From Acidaminobacter sp. (GTDB lineage: Bacteria > Bacillota_A > Clostridia > Peptostreptococcales > Acidaminobacteraceae): a stretch of 9,096 nucleotides of DNA. This document shows positions 1-6,489 of the stretch, in pieces; position 1 is the stretch's first letter; the number at the start of each line of letters is the position of its first letter. The stretch covers positions 1 through 9,096 of the forward strand of contig WXFH01000213.1 in the NCBI GenBank assembly GCA_009881125.1. Reading direction: 5' to 3'. The translations under genes were made by a program, and so were the position numbers. The notes under the pieces are model-generated. The model was given only the letters and a program-made list of their open reading frames with translations. It did not search any database and was not told the origin of the DNA.

Positions 1-167
1 TTCATCCAATATTCATCTCAATAAAATGAGAAATTGCTTCAATTTAAGGACTTGTTGAGCAGGCTTTAGAACTATTGAAATCCTAATGGGAACATCAAGT
101 GAGTTTTGGATCTCTGGAAAAATGGATAAGAAATTTTCTATGTTCAGGAAAAATTCTTGATTCTTTG

Positions 168-196
168 CTGTCATAAGGCTTCCAATGACTTATAAT
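168..196 (+). promoter_or_regulatory. Probable sigma-A promoter of the histidine kinase operon
   Basis: A perfect TATAAT (-10) lies at 191-196 with CTGTCA (4 of 6 matches to TTGACA) at 168-173, separated by 17 bases. Transcription would begin near 203 and leave a leader of about 24 bases before the ATG at 227. The box lies downstream of an in-frame ATG at 185, so a transcript from it could not use that upstream ATG. The rest of the segment before it (1-167) is AT-rich and shows no gene of useful length on either strand. Confidence 0.6.
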
Positions 197-214
197 GAAG
201 TAGAGATCCATATT

Positions 215-220
215 AGGAGG
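215..220 (+). promoter_or_regulatory. Ribosome binding site that fixes the kinase start at 227
   Basis: A consensus AGGAGG sits six bases before the ATG at 227. The alternative in-frame ATG at 185 has no comparable site and lies upstream of the predicted transcription start. Confidence 0.8.
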
Positions 221-226
221 GGCACT

Positions 227-1444
227 ATGCATGACATTGGCCTGAAAATGCCTTATTTTTTGAGCGCGACTCTGACATTTAAACCCTCGCAGTCTTTTAT
301 TCTGGGTATAGTGATTGGGATCATTATCATTGCAGTTATATTAATGGTTCGCCGCTACATTGCCGCAACTTCAAAACTGAGGAAAATTGAATCAAAGCAG
401 GAGACCTTCAAGAACCATTACTATCAGTTTCTTGACGTGCTTCCTGTGGGCATACTGGGACTCAGTCAAAGCGGTGAAATTTTACTTAGAAATTATTCGG
501 TCAAACTTCTGACAGGTATTGAAATACAGGGCCTGAAAGATATCAAGGATATGAACTGCTTTACAGAATCTCAATTGGAGTGGCTGATCCAACAGATTAA
601 GCAGCCTGGTCCCAATAGGGAGATGCAAGTGCAGATCAAGACGACAACTGGTATAAAAATGCTGCTGATCAGCGTCAATGTCCCTTTTGACCAAGATCCG
701 GATCTGCCATCCGCCTATGTTTTAATTCAGGATCAAACAAAGGAAAAGTCAATGAGTGCTTTGCTGCAGCAACAGGACAAAATTGAGAAGATGAATCAAT
801 TGTCAGCGGGCGTAGTCCATGAGCTAAAGAATCCGCTGAGCTCCATTAAGGGCTATATTCAAATGCTGGATCGCCGGCTGGAGGATCCAAGTTTCGTCAA
901 GTTAGCCATGTCAGTATTACCGGCAGAAATTGATCGTCTGATTATCATGGTGGAAAGCATGCTGAATTACGCCAAACCAAATGCTTTAAAAAAGGAAATC
1001 TTCGACTTGAAAAAGTTGGTTGAAGATGTCAGTCGGTTCTTCAAGATAGAAATGTCTTCACACCGCATTCAGCTAAAGACGGAACTCGAGGATACCTTGG
1101 TATTTTCCAGTGTCAACGGGATCCGGCAAGTACTTATCAATATGTTGTTCAATGCGGTTGAGGCCATGCCGGCGGGAGGGATCATCGAAATAAGTACCAA
1201 GCAGGTGGGAAACCGTGTTGTGCTTCTGGTTCATGACAATGGCAGCGGAATGACTCAGGATCAATTGGAGCGTTTAGTTGAACCCTATTATACAACCAAG
1301 GAAAATGGATCCGGAATGGGGATCCCCGTTTCAAATCAGATCATTTCGGAACTTGGAGGACAACTCGGATTTGAAAGCGTGCTTGGTGCCGGGACCACTG
1401 TCATTATTGAAATACCGTCGGTATCATCTGAAGAAGGCATTTAA
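227..1444 (+). CDS. Membrane-anchored PAS-like sensor histidine kinase, orphan
   Basis: This is a two-component sensor kinase of 405 residues that autophosphorylates on a histidine and would pass the phosphate to a response regulator or phosphorelay protein not encoded here. From the ATG at 227, one hydrophobic helix spans about residues 24-42, followed by a PAS-like region at about 64-171. The HisKA dimerisation domain holds the H box HELKNPLSS with His198. The HATPase_c domain shows the N box NMLFNAVEAM (Asn309), G1 box DNGSGM (337-342), F-box EPYYTTK (352-358) and G2 box GSGMGI (361-366), so it should be catalytically competent. With almost no extracytoplasmic loop, it probably senses a membrane or cytoplasmic signal through the PAS region. 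The layout resembles sporulation kinases and AtoS-like kinases of Firmicutes, but the specific role is unknown. The prenyltransferase gene starts 14 bases after its stop. An in-frame ATG at 185 would add 14 residues and is disfavoured. Confidence 0.92.
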   Translation: MHDIGLKMPYFLSATLTFKPSQSFILGIVIGIIIIAVILMVRRYIAATSKLRKIESKQETFKNHYYQFLDVLPVGILGLSQSGEILLRNYSVKLLTGIEIQGLKDIKDMNCFTESQLEWLIQQIKQPGPNREMQVQIKTTTGIKMLLISVNVPFDQDPDLPSAYVLIQDQTKEKSMSALLQQQDKIEKMNQLSAGVVHELKNPLSSIKGYIQMLDRRLEDPSFVKLAMSVLPAEIDRLIIMVESMLNYAKPNALKKEIFDLKKLVEDVSRFFKIEMSSHRIQLKTELEDTLVFSSVNGIRQVLINMLFNAVEAMPAGGIIEISTKQVGNRVVLLVHDNGSGMTQDQLERLVEPYYTTKENGSGMGIPVSNQIISELGGQLGFESVLGAGTTVIIEIPSVSSEEGI

Positions 1445-1448
1445 GGAG
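1443..1448 (+). promoter_or_regulatory. Ribosome binding site for the TTG start at 1459
   Basis: AAGGAG overlaps the stop codon of the kinase gene and lies ten bases before a TTG. The protein read from that TTG begins directly with the conserved N-terminal region of the prenyltransferase (residues 6-22), and no better ATG is present. The overlap suggests translational coupling. Confidence 0.65.
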
Positions 1449-1458
1449 TGGCAGCAAA

Positions 1459-2415
1459 TTGAAAATCAGTAGTTTTTTGAAATTGGTAGAAATTCAGACG
1501 AAAGTCGCCAGCGTGTTTCCGTTCCTGTTCGGAACCTTATACGGTGTATGGATCCGTGACTCATTTCGCTGGCAGCCGGCGGTGATCATGTTCCTGTCGT
1601 TAATATGCATTGATATGGCTACGACAGCCGTCAATAATTACATGGATTTCAAACGCGCGATCAAAAGAGAAGGCTATGGTTATGAGGAACACAATGCCAT
1701 TGTTAAAGATCAGGTCGAAATTGAACGGGTAAAAATGGTTATTATCACATTGCTGGGACTCGGGTTAATTTTGGGTTTGATCCTTGTGTGGATGACCGAT
1801 TGGATCGTACTTGTGGTCGGTGTCATTTCAGCTGGAATTGGTGTGTTTTATTCCTATGGTCCCGTACCCATTTCGAGAACACCACTGGGTGAAGTGTTTT
1901 CGGGTGGGTTTATGGGGATCTTGATTCCGTTTCTGGCGTTTTATATTCAATTTCCAATTGGAACACTGATTGAGGTGCGCTGGTTGGCGGATTGGGTGAC
2001 CATCGGCATAGATTACTTTCCTTTGCTGGGGCTGATCGTCGTCAGTTTGCCTTTTGCCGTAGGCATTGCCAATATCATGCTCGCCAATAATATTTGTGAC
2101 CTTGAGGACGACCTTGCGAACCGCAGGTACACCTTGGTGGCATATATTGATCGGACGCATGCATTGGCCCTTTATCAGCATTTGATAGTGGCCGCATATG
2201 GTGTAATGGTGATTTCAATTGCTGTAGGCTGGCTGCCGGTTTTTTCTGTGTTGGCTGTGGCCACGGGGCTGCCTGTATACAAACTTACTCGCGGCTTCAC
2301 TTCAAACCCTGATAAAAAGGAGACGTTTATCAACGCGGTTAAAAGCTTTGTTATGATCGCAGCAGGCATGGTAATTTCCATGGGTATGGCAGTGGCCTAT
2401 GCCTATTATATTTAA
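1459..2415 (+). CDS. menA: UbiA-family prenyltransferase, MenA-like
   Basis: This is an integral membrane prenyltransferase of 318 residues, a normal length for MenA. Family members transfer a polyprenyl chain from polyprenyl diphosphate to 1,4-dihydroxy-2-naphthoate, forming demethylmenaquinone. Visible family marks are the first motif NNYMDFK (59-65), the conserved loop YSYGPVPISRTPLGE (131-145) and the second Asp-rich motif ICDLEDDLANRR (212-223), with about eight or nine hydrophobic helices. The first motif reads N-N-x-x-D rather than the common N-D-x-x-D, and no acidic residue follows in the usual third position (lysine or arginine there). The NNYMD and ANNICDLEDD wording recalls the MenA-like enzymes of lactic acid bacteria and the DmkA enzyme of Listeria extracellular electron transfer; this is from memory, not a search. 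No other men gene, polyprenyl synthase or eet gene is in the window. It starts at TTG, 14 bases after the kinase. The symbol is a family-level assignment. Confidence 0.82.
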   Translation: MKISSFLKLVEIQTKVASVFPFLFGTLYGVWIRDSFRWQPAVIMFLSLICIDMATTAVNNYMDFKRAIKREGYGYEEHNAIVKDQVEIERVKMVIITLLGLGLILGLILVWMTDWIVLVVGVISAGIGVFYSYGPVPISRTPLGEVFSGGFMGILIPFLAFYIQFPIGTLIEVRWLADWVTIGIDYFPLLGLIVVSLPFAVGIANIMLANNICDLEDDLANRRYTLVAYIDRTHALALYQHLIVAAYGVMVISIAVGWLPVFSVLAVATGLPVYKLTRGFTSNPDKKETFINAVKSFVMIAAGMVISMGMAVAYAYYI

Positions 2416-2485
2416 CAGGCTGGTTTGAGATAGCTGTGTGCAGCCATAAAAAACCGACAATTAAGATAGACAAAGTGGTGATGGA

Positions 2486-3700
2486 ATGGAACGCTGGAAA
2501 ATAAATCTCTACGCTTTATGGCTGACCCAAGTGCTGTCTTTGACAAGCTTTGGTCTTGGTATGCCGTTTCTCCCGTTTTACATACAGGAGATATCGCCTA
2601 TGAGTCCTGAGGTGGTGAAGTGGTACACCGGTCTTCTCAATGCGCTGCCTGCCTTGACTATGGCGGTTATGTCGCCTATTTGGGGCATGGTTTCAGACCG
2701 ATATGGCAGAAAGATGATGCTCCTGAGAGCCATGGGCGGTGGTGTCATGATTATAGGACTAATCGGCATGGTGACGGCTATGTGGCAAATCGTTGTGCTG
2801 AGAGGGCTTCAGGGGATTTTTACAGGTACGGTTACTGCAGCGCTGGCGTTTGTGGCGAGCAATACCCCCACCAAAAATCTCTCTTACGCCATAGGATTTT
2901 TGTCGTCCTCAACTTTCCTGGGCTACGCCATCGGACCAATTATTGGCGGGATAGTAGCGGAATGGTTTGGATACAGAGTCAGTTTTTTTGTGGGCGCCGG
3001 CTTGATGCTGGTCGCCTTTTTGATGGTCTTATTCATTATAGACGAGGATCCAAACAGCTATGGACAGATCAAAGAAAGGCAAAAGGCGGACTTGCCATGG
3101 TACAGGATTTTTACGCCAGTTATTATGGTTCTGCTGGTGGTTCTGTTGATCAATCGCGTTACCCGAACAGTCTTTACACCTTATATACCAATTTATGTAG
3201 CGGAGGTCATCCCAGCAGGAAAAAGCGCCGCGAAGTGGACGGGCTACATTAACGGATTAGCCGGATTTTCCACAGCTATGGCCGCAATCATTATCAGCAG
3301 AATTGCAGACCGCTATGACAAGCGACGTTTGATGTTTGTCCTGGCGGCCATCACATTGGGGCTGTCCATGTTGGTTCTGAGGACAAATTCAATCCTTTCA
3401 TTCACCTTGTTGTACGGGGTTATGTTTTTTACCTTAGGTGGGATAGAACCTATAGCCATGTCCATGGCAGCCGAACTTACGCCAGCGGACCGCCGGGGAA
3501 CCTTGTTTGGATTTCACGGTCTTCTTGGGAGTATTGGCATGGTCTTGTCTCCTATGTTTGGTGCCTGGATCTCTGTGGCTTATGGTGTCCGCGCAATTCT
3601 ATGGATCATTCCAGTCATGCTGATTATCAATATTGTCATTTTTATGATCAGGGGAAGTTACGCCCGACGCAGAAGTCGTGAGGATGAGGAGCATAGCTAG
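2486..3700 (+). CDS. MFS transporter, DHA1-type drug:H+ antiporter-like
   Basis: This 404-residue protein has the hydrophobicity of a 12-helix major facilitator. Motif A, GMVSDRYGRK, is at 67-76 in the loop between helices 2 and 3, with a partial copy SRIADRYDKRR at 271-281 between helices 8 and 9. A motif-B arginine lies in VVLRGLQG (103-110). Helix 5 carries the antiporter motif C as GYAIGPIIGG (146-155), the mark of proton-coupled exporters of the TetA/Bmr group. The C-terminus is a basic then acidic hydrophilic tail (391-404). The substrate cannot be read from sequence. It lies 70 bases after the prenyltransferase gene and 59 before a second MFS gene in the same direction, with no terminator between. 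The ribosome binding site is weak: GTGGTG shortly before the ATG at 2486. Confidence 0.88.
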   Translation: MERWKINLYALWLTQVLSLTSFGLGMPFLPFYIQEISPMSPEVVKWYTGLLNALPALTMAVMSPIWGMVSDRYGRKMMLLRAMGGGVMIIGLIGMVTAMWQIVVLRGLQGIFTGTVTAALAFVASNTPTKNLSYAIGFLSSSTFLGYAIGPIIGGIVAEWFGYRVSFFVGAGLMLVAFLMVLFIIDEDPNSYGQIKERQKADLPWYRIFTPVIMVLLVVLLINRVTRTVFTPYIPIYVAEVIPAGKSAAKWTGYINGLAGFSTAMAAIIISRIADRYDKRRLMFVLAAITLGLSMLVLRTNSILSFTLLYGVMFFTLGGIEPIAMSMAAELTPADRRGTLFGFHGLLGSIGMVLSPMFGAWISVAYGVRAILWIIPVMLIINIVIFMIRGSYARRRSREDEEHS

Positions 3701-3759
3701 TACCCTGTAAACACTAAATTTTTTCCAGACTGAATTATTGGGGGAAGTGAATTTTCGGA

Positions 3760-5049
3760 ATGCTGCGACACTTTTTGAAACCATACCGTGGGTTGCCGCG
3801 GGAGATTTATGTTATTTTCTTTTCGCGAATGATAAACGCGGCTGGCTTGTTCATTTTTCCTTTATTTACGCTGATCCTGACGAGCAAAATTGGTCTTTCC
3901 GCCTCCGAAGCCGGGATCTGGCTGACACTCATGGGCATTGTCATTGTGCCGGCCAATTTACTTGGCGGCAAGCTGACTGACTGGGTAGGCAGAAAGCCTA
4001 TGATCCTCCTTGGACAGACAATCGGCGGAATTCTTTTTATGATCTGTGGTTTTTTGGAACCGGGAATGACTCAGATCTATTTGATTTTGAGCGCCTGCTT
4101 TTTCTTTGGACTTTCTGATCCGGCGAACCTGTCCATCATAGCTGACTTGACGACTAAAGATCAGCGTGAAGCGGCCTATGCGTTATCATACATGGGATTT
4201 AATCTCGGTTTTGCAATTGGTCCGACTATTGGTGGGCTGCTGTTTAATAACTTTTATGCCTGGATTTTTTGGGGCGATGCTCTGACGCTGTTCGTTTCAG
4301 TAGCGTTGGTACAGGTTTTTATTAAGGAGACGTACCTCAAGACCAGGATTGATTCAGAAGCCATAAGCTTTCCGCAAATAGACCAAAAGACGGCAGAGTC
4401 GGCAGAGCCGGCAGGGGACGCCATGGAGGCGGCGGTGAGCGGCTCCGTATTAAAAGTGCTCCTGCAGCGTCCAATTTTGTTGGTATTTTCATCAATTTTG
4501 CTGTTTTACAACTTCTCCTACGCGCAGTGGCATTATCTGCTTCCCATCCAACTGGAGGACCTTTTTCCACTGAAAGGAGCATCTACATTTGGGCTGCTTG
4601 CAAGTCTGAACGGACTTGTAGTTTTGATTTGCACACCGCTTCTGACATCTGGTCTAAGGCAGTACCCGGCACTGCGCCGCGTTGCGCTGGGTGGGTTGCT
4701 CTATCTGATTGGATTTGGTACTTTTGCCTTTGCGGAAAGTCGATTACTGTTCGCGCTGGGCTGTGTCATCTTTACTCTGGGAGAAATTACGATTACCATC
4801 AGCTATATGCCTTATGTAGCAAACCGGACGCCAGTGAGCCACAGAGGCAGAATGAACGCGGTGCTCCCTCTGCTCATGGGTGTCGGGTATACGGCGGGGC
4901 CTATAGTTATGAGCCGCGGTTTGTTAATTTTTGCGCCTCAGACAGGCTGGCTGCTGATTTCTGTGTTGTTGGTGTTTGCCGTAGTGTCCATGCTGGTCTT
5001 GGAGCGATATGATGCCAGGGTGGGTATCCGAGAGGCAGGAGAACTATGA
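3760..5049 (+). CDS. MFS transporter, second tandem exporter-like gene
   Basis: A 12-helix major facilitator of 429 residues. Motif A is GGKLTDWVGRKP (69-80), and helix 5 has the antiporter motif C as GFAIGPTIGG (150-159), indicating probable proton-coupled efflux. The central cytoplasmic loop (about 192-230) is long and rich in Ala, Glu and Ser, and it accounts for the extra length over its upstream neighbour. Apart from family motifs the two transporters are clearly different in sequence, so this is not a recent tandem duplication. A GGGGGAAGTG ribosome binding site at 3740-3749 precedes the ATG at 3760. It is probably the last gene of the kinase/prenyltransferase unit; no convincing terminator follows in 5050-5177. 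The substrate is unknown. Confidence 0.88.
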   Translation: MLRHFLKPYRGLPREIYVIFFSRMINAAGLFIFPLFTLILTSKIGLSASEAGIWLTLMGIVIVPANLLGGKLTDWVGRKPMILLGQTIGGILFMICGFLEPGMTQIYLILSACFFFGLSDPANLSIIADLTTKDQREAAYALSYMGFNLGFAIGPTIGGLLFNNFYAWIFWGDALTLFVSVALVQVFIKETYLKTRIDSEAISFPQIDQKTAESAEPAGDAMEAAVSGSVLKVLLQRPILLVFSSILLFYNFSYAQWHYLLPIQLEDLFPLKGASTFGLLASLNGLVVLICTPLLTSGLRQYPALRRVALGGLLYLIGFGTFAFAESRLLFALGCVIFTLGEITITISYMPYVANRTPVSHRGRMNAVLPLLMGVGYTAGPIVMSRGLLIFAPQTGWLLISVLLVFAVVSMLVLERYDARVGIREAGEL

Positions 5050-5055
5050 TATAAT
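5047..5055 (+). promoter_or_regulatory. Candidate extended -10 promoter for the LysR gene
   Basis: TGATATAAT matches an extended -10 (TG-N-TATAAT) and overlaps the stop codon of the preceding transporter gene. There is no good -35 at 16-18 bases. Transcription would start near 5062 with a leader of about 115 bases. An alternative closer promoter has TACAAT at 5140-5145 with only a weak T-rich -35. The sequence alone does not choose between them. Confidence 0.4.
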
Positions 5056-5125
5056 GAGGCATATTTCGAATTCTGTTATTTGAAAAGAATTATTGTTTTA
5101 AAAAATTGGGCCGCTGTTTTTCTTT

Positions 5126-5138
5126 AGTCAAATTGACT
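5126..5138 (+). promoter_or_regulatory. 13-bp perfect inverted repeat upstream of the LysR gene
   Basis: AGTCAAATTGACT is a perfect palindrome with six-base arms around one central A, 39 bases before the LysR start codon. It sits just upstream of the TACAAT at 5140-5145, a natural place for autoregulation. It resembles the inverted repeat at 6454-6466 (9 of 13 positions identical, differences symmetric). It lacks a clean T-N11-A LysR box, so assignment to this regulator is inference. Confidence 0.4.
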
Positions 5139-5177
5139 TTACAATTCTCTTTTTGAGACAGTGTAGAAGGTGGATAA

Positions 5178-6080
5178 ATGAAGAATTTTAATACATCAAT
5201 TTTTATTCAAGTTTTAGAAGTTGAGAAATGTGGGTCTATCAGTAGAGCTGCCCAAAACCTCTTTCTCTCACAATCTAATTTGAGTACCAGTATAAAATCT
5301 CTCGAAAATGAACTGGGATATTCAATATTTACTCGATCTAGCCAAGGTGTAACAATCACACCTGAAGGAAAGTTGTTCCTTAAATCCGCAAAAATCATTT
5401 ATGCAGAACTTAGAAACATCGAAAAAATTGAAAAAATCTACAAAGCAAAGGATAGTAATCTTTCGATAGTCTGTGTTTACTCATCGTTTATTTTTCAGAA
5501 GTTTATTGAATTTAGAAAAAACTATTTTCTGGGAAATACAAAAGATAGTTTTAAGGAGACCGGACTTAATCAAGCTATGCAGGATATTATCGCAAAAACC
5601 TACCGAGTTGGATTTTTTTATGATTTCGATAATAACATACATAAACGCTGGGAGTTAGCTGAAAAATATTTTCTTGATATTAATCTGCTGTCTACCAGTA
5701 TCCCTGTGACCGCTCTGATCTCTGTAAAACATCCTTTGTCAAATGAAGCTGCCTTAACCCCTGAGACTTTACAATCTTATCCAATCGTAACTTTTGAGGA
5801 TTTTGAAAATGATGATTGGTTAGGCGCAATGGGTATACTTGCTGAGAAAGATGTTTTGTATATTTTTGACCGAGGCGGTATGATTGAAACAGTAAAAAAC
5901 GGACATTATATTGGGATCAGCGTCGGTAGGCCAATCAGTTTTATTAAAGAGGATATGTCTTTGGTTTCGATACCAATACATGGGATTCAGCATCAATTGA
6001 ATCAATATTGGGTCAAATCGAATTCCTATGAACTTAATGAAGTAGAACAGGGATTTCTCAGATTTATCAAAAAATTCTAA
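5178..6080 (+). CDS. LysR-type transcriptional regulator
   Basis: A 300-residue regulator of normal LysR-family length. The N-terminal winged helix-turn-helix spans about residues 5-65: it contains SISRAAQNLFLSQSNLS (20-36), a following SLENELGY (41-48) and TPEGKLFL (61-68), all typical of the family. A linker helix (about 69-92) leads to a divergent co-inducer domain (about 95-300) in which I recognise no ligand signature. An AAGGTGG ribosome binding site at 5167-5173 lies four bases before the ATG. The gene is markedly more AT-rich than the transporters before it. Most LysR genes are divergent from their targets, but this one reads in the same direction as the ureohydrolase operon 409 bases downstream and is separated from it by a terminator, so the two are transcribed separately. 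Regulation of that operon, with a guanidino compound as co-inducer, is plausible but not shown. Confidence 0.93.
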   Translation: MKNFNTSIFIQVLEVEKCGSISRAAQNLFLSQSNLSTSIKSLENELGYSIFTRSSQGVTITPEGKLFLKSAKIIYAELRNIEKIEKIYKAKDSNLSIVCVYSSFIFQKFIEFRKNYFLGNTKDSFKETGLNQAMQDIIAKTYRVGFFYDFDNNIHKRWELAEKYFLDINLLSTSIPVTALISVKHPLSNEAALTPETLQSYPIVTFEDFENDDWLGAMGILAEKDVLYIFDRGGMIETVKNGHYIGISVGRPISFIKEDMSLVSIPIHGIQHQLNQYWVKSNSYELNEVEQGFLRFIKKF

Positions 6081-6167
6081 TAGGAAGCAAAAATTACGTT
6101 TGATTAAACAGGATCGGCATGCAAAAGTTAAAGTCTATACAACGGGATCATCCTATACAGTAATTAT

Positions 6168-6195
6168 AAACTCTCAAAATATTGGGAGTTTTTTT
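6168..6195 (+). terminator. Intrinsic terminator of the LysR gene
   Basis: An eight-base-pair stem AAACTCTC/GGGAGTTT (one G-U pair) encloses an eight-base loop, AAAATATT, and runs into seven Ts (6189-6195). This is a standard rho-independent terminator about 90 bases after the LysR stop codon. Confidence 0.8.
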
Positions 6196-6266
6196 GATTG
6201 TCGACAGTCAAATTCAGATAACGAATTGTGGAATTAGTAAAGAGGCCTGCTATATGTAGTTGATAA

Positions 6267-6296
6267 TTGACATATGAAAAATTATATATTTGTAAA
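6267..6296 (+). promoter_or_regulatory. Candidate distal promoter for the ureohydrolase operon
   Basis: A perfect TTGACA (6267-6272) is followed after 18 bases by TGTAAA (6291-6296, 4 of 6 matches to TATAAT). If used, it gives a leader of about 185 bases. In DNA this AT-rich, such a match can arise by chance. Confidence 0.35.
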
Positions 6297-6407
6297 ATCT
6301 TATGAAGGCGTTATTTGCGAAAAATTTGAAATATCAACATTCAGCTATCGATTATCAGAGTTTTGATGGGGCAGACTATATGAAATAGCATATGATATTG
6401 TCGATTT

Positions 6408-6416
6408 TGGTATAAT
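6408..6416 (+). promoter_or_regulatory. Candidate extended -10 promoter for the ureohydrolase operon
   Basis: TGGTATAAT is a perfect extended -10 element. No good -35 is seen at 16-18 bases, which fits a promoter needing an activator such as a LysR protein. Transcription would start near 6423, giving a leader of about 67 bases that contains the inverted repeat at 6454-6466. Confidence 0.5.
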
Positions 6417-6453
6417 TCATTTTCAGAATATTGTGATATTATTGCATAAACCA

Positions 6454-6466
6454 AGTTGAATCAACT
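6454..6466 (+). promoter_or_regulatory. 13-bp inverted repeat before the ureohydrolase gene
   Basis: AGTTG-AAT-CAACT is a perfect inverted repeat with five-base arms, 24 bases before the start codon and 11 before the ribosome binding site. Its similarity to the palindrome at 5126-5138 suggests a shared operator. It could also form a weak RNA hairpin in the leader. Confidence 0.4.
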
Positions 6467-6476
6467 AATACTAATT

Positions 6477-6483
6477 GGAGGGG
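6477..6483 (+). promoter_or_regulatory. Ribosome binding site that fixes the ureohydrolase start at 6490
   Basis: GGAGGGG lies six bases before the ATG at 6490. A TTG at 6475 is in frame, but it overlaps this site and has none of its own, so the ATG is the real start. Confidence 0.85.
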
Positions 6484-6489
6484 TTAAGA

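Larger units (their letters stand above)
6196..6489 (+). other. AT-rich non-coding leader region before the ureohydrolase operon
   Basis: About 290 bases lie between the LysR terminator and the ureohydrolase start, and they contain no gene I can support. The region holds two promoter-like signals (6267-6296 and 6408-6416), a palindrome TGTCGACA (6199-6206), a partial repeat AGTCAAATT (6206-6214) matching the LysR upstream palindrome, and the inverted repeat at 6454-6466. Two short reading frames (6274-6366 and 6302-6388, 30 and 28 codons) lack ribosome binding sites. I looked for guanidine-I, -II and -III riboswitch signatures and saw none. Confidence 0.6.

Noticed and set aside
86..160. Small reading frame of 24 codons upstream of the kinase promoter.
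   Set aside because: It has no ribosome binding site and no recognisable product, and its length is expected by chance.
2416..2450. GGCTG and CAGCC arms after the prenyltransferase gene as a terminator.
   Set aside because: The stem is only about five base pairs and is followed by an A-rich rather than T-rich run, so it does not look like a terminator on this strand.
2620..3252. Long alternative + strand reading frame inside the first MFS gene.
   Set aside because: It overlaps a strongly supported membrane transporter in another frame and shows no recognisable domain or ribosome binding site.
4527..5012. Alternative + strand reading frame inside the second MFS gene.
   Set aside because: It is a frame shadow of the transporter; its translation is rich in Cys and Arg, has no coherent domain and no start signal.
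6135..6159. Direct repeat CTATACA at 6135-6141 and 6153-6159.
   Set aside because: It is only seven bases, occurs twice and overlaps no promoter; it is likely chance.
6430..6450. Possible sigma-54 promoter around TTGCAT.
   Set aside because: The GG dinucleotide required at the -24 position is absent at the right spacing.
6081..6489. A guanidine riboswitch controlling the ureohydrolase operon.
   Set aside because: I saw no ykkC-type conserved core, no pair of ACGR-loop hairpins and no guanidine-III pseudoknot sequence; only an isolated ACGG occurs near 6142.
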